This document shows, piece by piece, positions 51,301 through 58,577 of a stretch of DNA of 64,000 nt; positions within the stretch are counted from its first letter, which is position 1; each line of letters opens with the position of its first letter. Made by a program: the position numbers and the translations under genes. Origin of the DNA: an uncultured Bacteroidaceae bacterium (GTDB lineage Bacteria > Bacteroidota > Bacteroidia > Bacteroidales > Bacteroidaceae); assembly GCA_944321635.1 (NCBI GenBank), contig CALULY010000009.1:54770-118769 (forward strand), read 5' to 3'. The notes beneath the pieces are model-generated. The model saw only the letters and a list, made by a program, of their open reading frames with translations, had not been told where the DNA came from and searched no databases.

Positions 51301-52800
51301 CGCCACATCGACCGACGCACCTGCCATGCCGCCACGGGACGACACCTCGGCACTCGCCTCGACATCGGCATTGGGGTCATGCAAGGCCAGTTGCGCCGCA
51401 TAGACGCCCTTGTCTGCCGTGCAATCCATCCTTATGTCACCATAGGAATAGCCCCCGTAAACCAAACTGCCAACCTCCACCACCCCGTCAAGGCTAAGTG
51501 CCGCCGGGTTGGCAAACGGCAATCTCATCTTGACATCAGAACCGAATGCAACCCTCGACAGCCTGGATTGCGGCAAGAGGCTGTCCACTGCGATGCCGTC
51601 ACTCGACAACCTCGCCGACTTGACAGTGAGAGCCCGTTTGTCCACACCGAGCGAAGAGGCAAAGGCCAAGTCACCAACCGGAGAGGCAACATCCAACGCG
51701 AGAGTGAGATCTGAATATTTCCCATAAACCTCCCCCGCCGCATCGATGGAAGCAGGCAATCTCAGCCCTGTGCCTGGCGGAAGCAGGAGACCGAGGAGCG
51801 ACGAACTGAGATGGAAGTCCCTGAGCTGCGCATACATCTCTGCCGAATCAGCCAACGCCACCAAGTCCAAGTTGAATTCGTCCCCCATCTCCAGTTCACA
51901 ACGCCGCAACTCGACACCACTCCCGTCGCCCCGCAACTCGGCACGCACAGACAAGTCCCGGTCAAACTTGGCAAATCTCTCGTCGAAATAAGCAAAGTCG
52001 TCCAGCCTCACCCTGGTGTCCGAGATGCTCACCCCGTATGCCAAGTCGCCGCGCCCCCCAGACAACAGCCCGCCCTCGCTGTCCTCGACCCAGACCGAAT
52101 CGACTTTGAAGCCGCTGCGCCCCAAGTCGATGACAAAATCATCAAGCAACAGCCGGTCGTCATTGGCCCTGAGACGGAACGAAGTCCTGTGCAACACCAG
52201 TCCCGACCGTTCGACGAAAGCCAGACGTTTGACGCTGGCATTTACAGAGTCTGCCGTGAAAGTCTTGAGCGAGATGCTGGCACTGATCTCGTCCAACGCC
52301 ACGTGCGACTTGTCGAACATCCCATGCAAAGTGTCCTCAGACAACACGTCATAGCTGAAATGCCCCTGGCGCAGCATCAGGTAGTTGATGCGCAAGTCCA
52401 CGGGCGAACTGCGCCTGTCATCCTTTTTTGCAAAGCGGTCGATGATGTATTGTATGTTCAACTCGCCGCCCACCGTGTCACGTGTCAACGAGATGTCAAA
52501 GCCAAACAGTTGGACGGAGTTGATACGCACCTTGCCATTGAACAGCGGGAGCAGGTCCATCGTCACCGACAGGCGGTTTATGTTGGCCAGCTCGCCGCCC
52601 TCGCGGTCGCGCACAACCACGTCGCTGAGGATGACACGGTTGATGGCCGAGATGTCAATGCCGGCTATGCTCACGGGCGAGCCTATCAAGTCGGAGAGCT
52701 CCGACGTGGCCACGTTGCCTATGCGGTGCTGCACGGCTGGCAACCTGAGCAGGACATAAAAAGAGAGGTAGAGGACCGCGCCCACCACCAACAACGTCAA
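48382..52800 (-). CDS. tamB: TamB-family translocation/assembly module protein
   Basis: A very large envelope protein bridging inner and outer membranes; TamB-like proteins carry phospholipids or assist outer-membrane assembly. The 1472 codons begin with a membrane anchor (TLLVVGAVLYLSFYVLLRLP) after a TTG. They continue as repeated beta-strand (AsmA/DUF490-like) modules, for example LSVTMDLLPLFNGKVRINS, the AsmA hallmark, and end in the DUF490 domain (NPLNAELDINAAYTVNSVP, IKLGLDFPNEGEEVQ). The true N-terminus is unclear: reading upstream in frame gives HIKKIRNIIL, a normal basic pre-anchor stretch, as far as a stop at about 52840, but no ATG, GTG or other TTG occurs there. A GGAGG lies just inside that stop. 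Its usual partner type, tamL, is at 5.5-7.8 kb. Confidence 0.88.
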   Translation of the reverse strand: MTLLVVGAVLYLSFYVLLRLPAVQHRIGNVATSELSDLIGSPVSIAGIDISAINRVILSDVVVRDREGGELANINRLSVTMDLLPLFNGKVRINSVQLFGFDISLTRDTVGGELNIQYIIDRFAKKDDRRSSPVDLRINYLMLRQGHFSYDVLSEDTLHGMFDKSHVALDEISASISLKTFTADSVNASVKRLAFVERSGLVLHRTSFRLRANDDRLLLDDFVIDLGRSGFKVDSVWVEDSEGGLLSGGRGDLAYGVSISDTRVRLDDFAYFDERFAKFDRDLSVRAELRGDGSGVELRRCELEMGDEFNLDLVALADSAEMYAQLRDFHLSSSLLGLLLPPGTGLRLPASIDAAGEVYGKYSDLTLALDVASPVGDLAFASSLGVDKRALTVKSARLSSDGIAVDSLLPQSRLSRVAFGSDVKMRLPFANPAALSLDGVVEVGSLVYGGYSYGDIRMDCTADKGVYAAQLALHDPNADVEASAEVSSRGGMAGASVDVAVSGVDLYALGFTADKRYEGGKMGFDVSGALHGTSVDDMAGSIAVSDFAVVMPDEAFSCQSFVLDLKNEAGGDKAMYVNSDFLDAYVCGNYSYKGLLPGMVRMAGHYLTVLPREDALPRQRHGAGGNNLRFGFEVKDGDFIARLFDLPVSVGSGSIVANGRYDDVTGQVRFDCSVPQVAFAGKSFDTSSLSVGTAGLGGISVDFRSNLQMKGDNVLALALHSSLAGNKIMTELFWGNNQAETYSGNISAEALLSRHGNGVRTEVRLGESNFILKDSLWDIHPARIVVDSGKVDISRFKIEHKDQYLSVDGVVSHDLGDSLFVDLSKIDMSYIFELANIRRVVDFSGGVTGLVYANGVLSTLRLNADLYVDNFSFNGSRLGDMNIKGGWDNDIKGIVIDADMADGDISTTTVNGVIHPIKPGSIDLRINTSHVDLGFLRKYMASISSDISGRASGGIRIHGPLKGGINLTGSALAEDFKFKIDLLNTTLHVTDSVEFLPNLIYMDNILVTDASGNRARATIRLPHTHLKDLRYDVNATLDNVLVMDRAESADLPFYGKIFASGDVNINGGKGYTNVNADVRTGANSTFSYLINSTSSATSNQFVTFVDKTRRRRNEVVRTTASTADDLFAQEQSIGSDVRLNLNVEATPGIYLKMIMDRAAGDYIGGTGSGNIRIDFYNKGDVKMYGNYTIDKGIYKFSIQEIIRKDFIINAGSSIAFNGNPLNAELDINAAYTVNSVPLSDLGSDVVNQIGQSNVKVNCTMNLTGALTHPEIKLGLDFPNEGEEVQRTVLNAISTDEQMNMQILYLLSIGRFYMSEYNADNTNQSSSALSSVVSSTISGQLNNMFSNLIDNNNWNIGTNLSTGTDGWTDVEFEGMLSGQLLDNRLLINGNFGYRDNALSQSNFIGDFEVEYLLDRLGIFRLKAYNRTNDRYYTKTTLTTQGLGLVFKRDFDNIRDLFDFSIRKRKRAGQQTGQ

Positions 52801-52961
52801 GATTATGTTCCTAATCTTTTTGATATGCCTGCCTCCTTAGTCTCTTGTTGTCCTTGTTTCCAGCCCGTTGCCAAAGGCATTTGCAGAGGTCGTGCCAGAT
52901 GTCCCTACCCGCATCACGGAATGCCATTGCGCCACCACTGCTTGCCAGCCGCGCGGGGTTC

Positions 52962-53027
52962 TTTGTAAGTGCCAGTTACAAAGATTGTAAGTACCATTTA
53001 CAAAGGTTGTAAGTCGGACTTACAAAG
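52962..53027. repeat. Array B: three tandem 22-bp palindromic units
   Basis: Units at 52962-52983, 52984-53005 and 53006-53027 are exactly 22 bp and contain TTGTAAGT-N3-ACTTACAA or a one-arm degenerate form (TTGTAA...TTACAA). The layout equals array A at 3214-3279 (8-bp arms, 3-bp spacer, 3-bp linker, three units) but the stem sequence differs (GTAAGT versus GTTAGT). It lies between the guanine deaminase stop and tamB, about 160 bp upstream of tamB. Confidence 0.85.
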
Positions 53028-53061
53028 CATGACATTTCGCCGGCCGGCGAAAGCTCTGTGT

Positions 53062-53529
53062 TCAATACCTTATTTTATCCGTTTTTTGCTCCCACGCGCG
53101 GAATGCCGCCATCGCTTCGTCGCCCATGATCCGTTCCGAGGGGAGTTGTCTCCCGTCGGGTGGAAGGCGCATCTCGTCATATATGAACGAGTCGTCAAAC
53201 CCTGCCTGCCGGGCATCATCCTTGGTGCATCCGTAATAAACCTTGTCGATGTGCGCCCAGTAGATAGCCCCCAGGCACATGGGGCACGGCTCGCACGAGG
53301 TGTAGAGTTCGCAACCCGACAGGTCGAATGTGCCGAGCGCGGCGGCCGCCTGCCTGATGGCATTGACCTCGGCGTGCGATGTCGGGTCGTGGGAGGCGGT
53401 GACGCGGTTTGTGCCGCGTGAGACTATCCGCCCGTCCTTCACTATGACCGCGCCGAATGGGCCGCCACCGCCGGCGACGCTATCCACCGCAAGCGCGATG
53501 GCCTCTCTCATATAGTCTTGTTTGTTCAT
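53062..53529 (-). CDS. guaD: Guanine deaminase-like nucleoside deaminase
   Basis: Converts guanine to xanthine; zinc-dependent and cytoplasmic. The 155 residues match the B. subtilis GuaD type: GGGGPFGAVIVKDGRIV, the zinc and proton-shuttle motif SHAEVNAIRQA (His52, Glu54), TSCEPCPMCLGAIYWA (Cys82, Cys85) and AGFDDSFIYDEM. The long C-terminal tail ending in a tyrosine is the GuaD-type end, distinguishing it from tRNA adenosine deaminase TadA. It starts 12 bp after fbp, probably on the same transcript. Confidence 0.9.
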   Translation of the reverse strand: MNKQDYMREAIALAVDSVAGGGGPFGAVIVKDGRIVSRGTNRVTASHDPTSHAEVNAIRQAAAALGTFDLSGCELYTSCEPCPMCLGAIYWAHIDKVYYGCTKDDARQAGFDDSFIYDEMRLPPDGRQLPSERIMGDEAMAAFRAWEQKTDKIRY

Positions 53530-53541
53530 TTCTCCGTTGGT

Positions 53542-55542
53542 TTAGCGTTCTTTGATAAGGCCTTTCCTGTAAGCCTCAAGCAACATTGTCAGGTCTGTGA
53601 TCTGCTCTCGCAAGATTGCCCCCTTGTCCGTGTCCTTGACCATCATCCGCTGGGTGTTGAACTCGACGATGAATGTCGTCGATTTGATGTCCTGACCTTC
53701 GGATATTGCCTTCCACGTCGATTCAAATGGCTCGTGCTGCACCAGTTGCAGCCCGTGCGAATGGTAGACGAGCGTGTAGCCGGCAATCCCCGTCTCTGGC
53801 TGGTAGGCGCGGGAAAATCCGCCGTCGATGACGAGCAGCTTGCCATTGGCCTTGACGGGGCTCTCGCCTTTGATGGTCTTGACCGGGACATGGCCGTTGA
53901 TGATGTGGCGGTGCGTCCCCTTGACACCGAACTCGTCGAGCAGCATATCGCAGATTTCCTCCTGGTTGCGGAGTGAGTAGTAATAGCCTTTCCTCTCGGC
54001 ACGCGCCTCCTTGTCGTCGATGAAGTAGCGTTCAAACGTGGCCATCTTCTCCTTGTCAAACGGTGGTGCATCCTTGCCGCACCACAGATACCAGATGTAG
54101 TCGAGGGCATATCCGTAGTCATCCATCGTGTCGTTGCCATAGTAGGCCATCCGCACCAGGTTGTCCACCTTGTCGAGCAACGCCTTGCCGTGGTAGGTCT
54201 CGCCCAAGATTTCGACATCCTTCAACGTCCCGTCCTCGTTCAACGGGATGGATGCGTGGAAGAGGAGGTTGGAATTGCAGACGAGGTACATCCCGCCGCG
54301 TTTGAAGAGGCATTTCATGTGCTTCTTCAGCTTGTCGCTGTGGCGGAATGAGTGCACCAGCTGGTTGACAAGTTGCTCCTCTTCGTCTGTGAGGGCGTAT
54401 GGATTGCCTTTGTCCACCGTCGGGAAGTTGAGGTCGGACATCGTGTATTCCTTGCCATCGACGACGCAAGTGCCGCGTCCGAAGTCTATCTTGTCGAGCA
54501 ACAGGCGGCCGTCGAGCCCGAACTCAGGATGGCGGCGGATGATTTCGGCCTCCAATTTGAATTGTATGACCGTTATAGCCTTGTGCATCTGTGCCACCAG
54601 TCGCAAGGTTTTCTCGGGGACATTGCGGTCGGACAAGTCAATCTTGGGTTGGAACTTCGCACAATCGTCATCGGCATAATGCTCCATCGAGTAGGTGGCA
54701 AGGGGCAAAAGGTTGATGCCATAGCCGTCCTCCAGCGTCGATTGCGTGCCGTAGCGCATGGCTATCCTGATGACATTTGCGATGCAAGCCTTGTTGCCGG
54801 CCGCAGCACCTATCCAGAGGATGTCGTGGTTGCCCCACTGGATGTCCACGTTGTGATAGTCACACAAGATGTCCATGATGTGATGCGGTCCCATGCCCCG
54901 GTCAAAGATGTCCCCCACGATGTGCAACGAGTCTATCGTCAGACGCTGGATGAGGTTGCACATGGCAATTATGAAATCGTCCGCCCTCTGTGTGGAAATT
55001 ATGGTGGATATGATGACGTTGATGTAGGCTTGCTTGTTGGGCTCGATCGTTGACTCGTGCATCAACTCTTGTATGGTATAGGAGAATTCCTTGGGGATGG
55101 CCTTGTGCACCTTTGAACGGGTGTACTTTGACGATACGTTCTGGCAGACTTTGATGAGCTGGTTGAGCGTGATGCTGTACCAATCATCGAGGTCGGCTTC
55201 CTTGGCTTTGACCAGTTCCAGTTTTTCTTCCGGGTAGTATATCAGAGTGCATAGGTCTTTCTTCTCAGCTTCCCTGAGCGTGTGGCCGAATATTTCATTG
55301 ACTTTCCTCTTGACTGCTCCTGAAGCATTCTTTAGCACGTGGCGGAATGCCTCGTACTCGCCATGCACATCGGTCAGGAAATGCTCCGTCCCCTTGGGAA
55401 GATTGAGGATTGCCTCCAGGTTGATTATCTCGGTACTCGCCTCGGCGATGTTGGGGAATGACCGCGAAAGGAGTTGCAAGTAACGCAGGTCTTTCTCTAT
55501 TCTCTCCTCTACGACATCAGGATTGTGTTTGACCATGACCAT
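53542..55542 (-). CDS. fbp: Fructose-1,6-bisphosphatase, class III
   Basis: Dephosphorylates fructose-1,6-bisphosphate in gluconeogenesis. The 666 residues belong to the Firmicutes/Bacteroidetes class III enzymes with a calcineurin-type metal centre: LTDVHGEYEAFRHVL (DVHGE at 58-62), IVGDIFDRGMGPH (210-216), WGNHDILWIGA (237-240), and INGHVPVK near the C-terminus. It is unrelated to class I Fbp. It sits 9 bp after the AspT-like transporter gene and 12 bp before guaD, so all appear co-transcribed. Confidence 0.95.
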   Translation of the reverse strand: MVMVKHNPDVVEERIEKDLRYLQLLSRSFPNIAEASTEIINLEAILNLPKGTEHFLTDVHGEYEAFRHVLKNASGAVKRKVNEIFGHTLREAEKKDLCTLIYYPEEKLELVKAKEADLDDWYSITLNQLIKVCQNVSSKYTRSKVHKAIPKEFSYTIQELMHESTIEPNKQAYINVIISTIISTQRADDFIIAMCNLIQRLTIDSLHIVGDIFDRGMGPHHIMDILCDYHNVDIQWGNHDILWIGAAAGNKACIANVIRIAMRYGTQSTLEDGYGINLLPLATYSMEHYADDDCAKFQPKIDLSDRNVPEKTLRLVAQMHKAITVIQFKLEAEIIRRHPEFGLDGRLLLDKIDFGRGTCVVDGKEYTMSDLNFPTVDKGNPYALTDEEEQLVNQLVHSFRHSDKLKKHMKCLFKRGGMYLVCNSNLLFHASIPLNEDGTLKDVEILGETYHGKALLDKVDNLVRMAYYGNDTMDDYGYALDYIWYLWCGKDAPPFDKEKMATFERYFIDDKEARAERKGYYYSLRNQEEICDMLLDEFGVKGTHRHIINGHVPVKTIKGESPVKANGKLLVIDGGFSRAYQPETGIAGYTLVYHSHGLQLVQHEPFESTWKAISEGQDIKSTTFIVEFNTQRMMVKDTDKGAILREQITDLTMLLEAYRKGLIKER

Positions 55543-55551
55543 TACATATAA

Positions 55552-57222
55552 TTACAGAAACATTATCAATAAAAGTTGTGCGATTATGACCCTTGCGAAC
55601 ATCGACAATGGATAGACGGTCGCATAGGCTACCGACGCCCTGTCGCCGCTGGCTGTCGAATTGACGTAATCCAAGGCCATGGGATTTGCCATACACCCGC
55701 AGACCATGCCATAGATGACATTAATGTCAGTCCTTGTAGTGATGGCAAGCAACAGGATGGCAAGCAGCACTGGCACAAATGTAATCAACGCCCCGCACAA
55801 GAGCAACAGCAGCCCATTGGCACAAACAACCGTTTCAAAAAAATGCTTTCCCGAATCCAACCCGAGACAGGCAAGGTAGACGGAAAGCCCGAAAGCACGC
55901 AACATCAGGTTTACACTGCGGGTCGTGTAGGTTATCATGTGTATCCTCGGCCCGAATGCACCGACCAATATGCCTGCGACAATGGGGCCTCCTGCCAATC
56001 CCAAACGGATGGGATTGTCCATGCCAGGGAAGTATATTGGAATTATGCCAAACAAAAGGCCTATTATGATGCCGATGAAGATGGCTATCAAGTTGGGTTC
56101 CTTGAGGCTTCTTATGGCATTCCCGAGCAAGGCCTCGACATTGCGCAACGAAGCCTTCTCACCCACGACCGTGATTTTGTCGCCCACTTGCAACCTCAGG
56201 TCTGATGTCGCCAACAGTTGCACCCCAGCCCGGTAGATGCGTGTTATGTTGACACCGAAATGATTCCTCAACTTGAGGTCCCCCAGCCTCTTGCCATTTA
56301 TCTCATGGCGTGTGACCACATAGCGTTGTGAAACGAGCTGGCTGTCGATTTTGTTCCAATCTATGTTCTTCTTGTTCCAGTCTTTCTCTTCCTGTTCGCC
56401 GAATAGGGTGACAAGCTGTCCGACCTCCCCTTCGGTAGTTATGACGAGGATGTGGTCGCCAAGCCTCAATTGCGTGTCAAAGACTGGTATTTGCACTTCC
56501 CCATCCCTCCATAGTCGTGAGACCACGAAATGCAAATGGGCGTGATGCGAGACTTCCACGATTTTCTTCCCGTCCACTTCGGGGTTGACAATGCGGAATT
56601 CAGCTATGTAGGTCTTGTTCTTCGATGATTGCGTGCTGCCATCCTGCCCCTTGGGGCGTCGCCTGCTGACAAATGCCCGGGTGAAAGCTATCGCCAAGAT
56701 GACCCCCACGACTCCTAAAGGATATGTCACAGCGCAACTCAACGCTGCCCCCGACGTGTCAAGCCCGAACTGCCGCAATGTTTGTTGCGCTGCCGCCAAA
56801 GCCGGGGTGTTTGTCGTCGCGCCGCACAACGCACCTACCATCTCTGGCAACAATATGCCGGATACGGGGATAAGCGACATTGCGAATATGGTTCCTAACA
56901 ACACTAACAAGAGGGATTGGAGGTTCAGCCTTATGCCTCCCTCGCGTAGTGAAGAAAAAAAGCCAGGCCCGACCTGCAAGCCGAGCGCATAGACAAAAAT
57001 GACCAAACCGAAACTCTCGGCATAAGACAACATATCATGGTTTACCTCCAAGCCGAAATGCCCGGCAACGATGCCAACAAAGAAGACGAAAGTGACCCCA
57101 AGCGAGATGCCTGCGACCTTCAACTTGCCAAGAGCAAGCCCCAAGGCCGAGATGCACGCTATCACGACTATCGCCTGTATCTCCGGATAGCCTGACAACA
57201 AGTGATTGATTTGGTCAATCAT
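55552..57222 (-). CDS. AspT/YidE-like transporter with two RCK_C domains
   Basis: An inner-membrane putative antiporter. The 556 residues have two membrane halves of about five helices, each with the duplication pattern of aspartate:alanine exchangers (FGLVIFVYALGLQVGPGFF, then AFGLSVYLACLGLDSGKHFF). Between them are two TrkA_C (RCK_C) regulatory domains (FVVSRLWRDGEVQIPVFDTQL and VNITRIYRAGVQLLATSDLRL). E. coli YidE and YbjL share this plan. The substrate is unproven. It follows yggS by 30 bp and precedes fbp by 9 bp. Confidence 0.85.
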   Translation of the reverse strand: MIDQINHLLSGYPEIQAIVVIACISALGLALGKLKVAGISLGVTFVFFVGIVAGHFGLEVNHDMLSYAESFGLVIFVYALGLQVGPGFFSSLREGGIRLNLQSLLLVLLGTIFAMSLIPVSGILLPEMVGALCGATTNTPALAAAQQTLRQFGLDTSGAALSCAVTYPLGVVGVILAIAFTRAFVSRRRPKGQDGSTQSSKNKTYIAEFRIVNPEVDGKKIVEVSHHAHLHFVVSRLWRDGEVQIPVFDTQLRLGDHILVITTEGEVGQLVTLFGEQEEKDWNKKNIDWNKIDSQLVSQRYVVTRHEINGKRLGDLKLRNHFGVNITRIYRAGVQLLATSDLRLQVGDKITVVGEKASLRNVEALLGNAIRSLKEPNLIAIFIGIIIGLLFGIIPIYFPGMDNPIRLGLAGGPIVAGILVGAFGPRIHMITYTTRSVNLMLRAFGLSVYLACLGLDSGKHFFETVVCANGLLLLLCGALITFVPVLLAILLLAITTRTDINVIYGMVCGCMANPMALDYVNSTASGDRASVAYATVYPLSMFARVIIAQLLLIMFL

Positions 57223-57252
57223 GTCCCAAACTCACAAGAAATAGAATGATTG

Positions 57253-57912
57253 TCATCCTCTCGCGCCGAATATCTTGCTGCCAATCCGCACCATTGTCGC
57301 CCCGGCCTGCACTGCTGTCTCGTAATCCTCGGACATACCCATCGACAAGACCGAGATGTGTTGCGGCATCATGGAACGTGCCTCATCAAAAAGCCTTTTC
57401 AGACAAGCGAATTCTCCACGCACCATATCCATGTCATCGGTGTTGGTCGCCATGCCCATCAGCCCCACCACATTGGCATTAGCAAAGGGTGAAACCGCAA
57501 GTTTCCTCAACACGTCCCGGCACTCGTCGTGTGTGAAGCCAAACTTGGTTTCCTCCTGTGAGATATGCACTTGCAAAAGGCAGTCCACACAGCGTCCGTG
57601 ATTGCGGGCCTGCGCATCCACTTCCTCAAGCAACTTGGTGCTGTCGATGCTGTGAATCAGAGAAACAAACGGAATTATGTATTTGATTTTGTTTGTCTGC
57701 AAATGACCGATGAAATGCCATTGGATGTCATTTGGCAAAGCCGCGTGCTTGTCTCGCAACTCCAGTGCACGGCTTTCACCAAACACTCGTTGGCCTGCGC
57801 CGTAGGCTTCCATGATTTCGTCACAAGACTTAAACTTTGACACGGCAACGAGCGTCACCGATTCGGGCAGTGTCGCTCGCAACTGACGGATATTGTCAGC
57901 GATGCGACTCAT
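57253..57912 (-). CDS. yggS: YggS-family PLP homeostasis protein
   Basis: Binds pyridoxal phosphate and buffers vitamin B6; no catalytic reaction is known. The 219 residues include VTLVAVSKFKS with the PLP lysine Lys26, RVFGESRALELRDK, IQWHFIGHLQTNK, SIDSTKLLEEV, GLMGMATNTDD and VLSMGMSEDYETAVQAG, all family signatures. Its start overlaps the DUF4494 stop by 4 bp. Confidence 0.95.
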   Translation of the reverse strand: MSRIADNIRQLRATLPESVTLVAVSKFKSCDEIMEAYGAGQRVFGESRALELRDKHAALPNDIQWHFIGHLQTNKIKYIIPFVSLIHSIDSTKLLEEVDAQARNHGRCVDCLLQVHISQEETKFGFTHDECRDVLRKLAVSPFANANVVGLMGMATNTDDMDMVRGEFACLKRLFDEARSMMPQHISVLSMGMSEDYETAVQAGATMVRIGSKIFGARG

Positions 57913-58382
57913 AACCCCGCGCCTTTCGTCTCATATTCCGGTTTGTCGTCGGCCTTGACTTCATAAGGATAGACATCCATAATGACCGTTTCGTTTATTG
58001 CCGCAACGACATAATCAGACATCGTGCCTTTCATCCCCGCGTCAATCTTGTCAAGGGCATCGCGGAGGTCTGATGCCTGCACAAGCATATTGGTGGAAGA
58101 CCTCTTTTCCGCCCCACTCTTCTCATCAATGGTTATGAACTGCACTTTGGCCTTATACCACCTGTCGCCGTCCTCGTTGAAGAACACCTCGCTGTAATTT
58201 GCGCGCTTTATGTCCGAGATTGTGAATTCGCCAGAGACATAATGGCTAATGATTTCGATTATCCTGCTTTCAGCCTCAGTGAAGCTCATTGCATCGACGA
58301 CGTAAGGTTCGGTTATCTTTTTCACCAATCCGTTCTCAAGAGTCTTTTCGTAACGCACTTTGCATTCAAACCATATATACAT
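57909..58382 (-). CDS. DUF4494 family protein
   Basis: A 157-residue cytoplasmic protein of unknown function found mainly in Bacteroidetes. Recognisable pieces are YIWFECKVRYEKTLENG, KITEPYVVDAMSFTEAESRI and WYKAKVQFITIDEKSGAEKR. There is no signal peptide or membrane segment. The 4-bp overlap with yggS implies translational coupling. It is the first gene of an operon with yggS, the AspT-like transporter, fbp and guaD, driven by a -7 box at 58412-58419. Confidence 0.8.
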   Translation of the reverse strand: MYIWFECKVRYEKTLENGLVKKITEPYVVDAMSFTEAESRIIEIISHYVSGEFTISDIKRANYSEVFFNEDGDRWYKAKVQFITIDEKSGAEKRSSTNMLVQASDLRDALDKIDAGMKGTMSDYVVAAINETVIMDVYPYEVKADDKPEYETKGAGL

Positions 58383-58411
58383 ATCTATAACATTTTAAGA
58401 TTCAGTGACGG

Positions 58412-58419
58412 CAAAATTA
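58412..58419 (-). promoter_or_regulatory. -7 promoter box for the DUF4494-yggS operon
   Basis: The minus strand reads TAATTTTG, matching TAnnTTTG, 30 bp upstream of ATG 58382. Confidence 0.55.
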
Positions 58420-58534
58420 AGAATAATATGCCACCGCACTGCCCGCCCTACGCATTAAAATTGCATAACGCATACACCACACCCGGCACCTGGCGCGTCA
58501 CCAAGGCTATTGCGTGGCATTGCATTTTTATCCC

Positions 58535-58542
58535 TATCTTTG
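58535..58542 (+). promoter_or_regulatory. -7 promoter box for the FtsX-like permease gene
   Basis: TATCTTTG matches TAnnTTTG, 35 bp upstream of ATG 58578. It rules out the long in-frame upstream extension. Confidence 0.65.
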
Positions 58543-58577
58543 CGCCACTCACGACAACACGAACAGACCTGGACCAA

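Noticed and set aside
51811..52968. 385-codon plus-strand ORF
   Set aside because: Antisense shadow of tamB, composition typical of a reverse frame.
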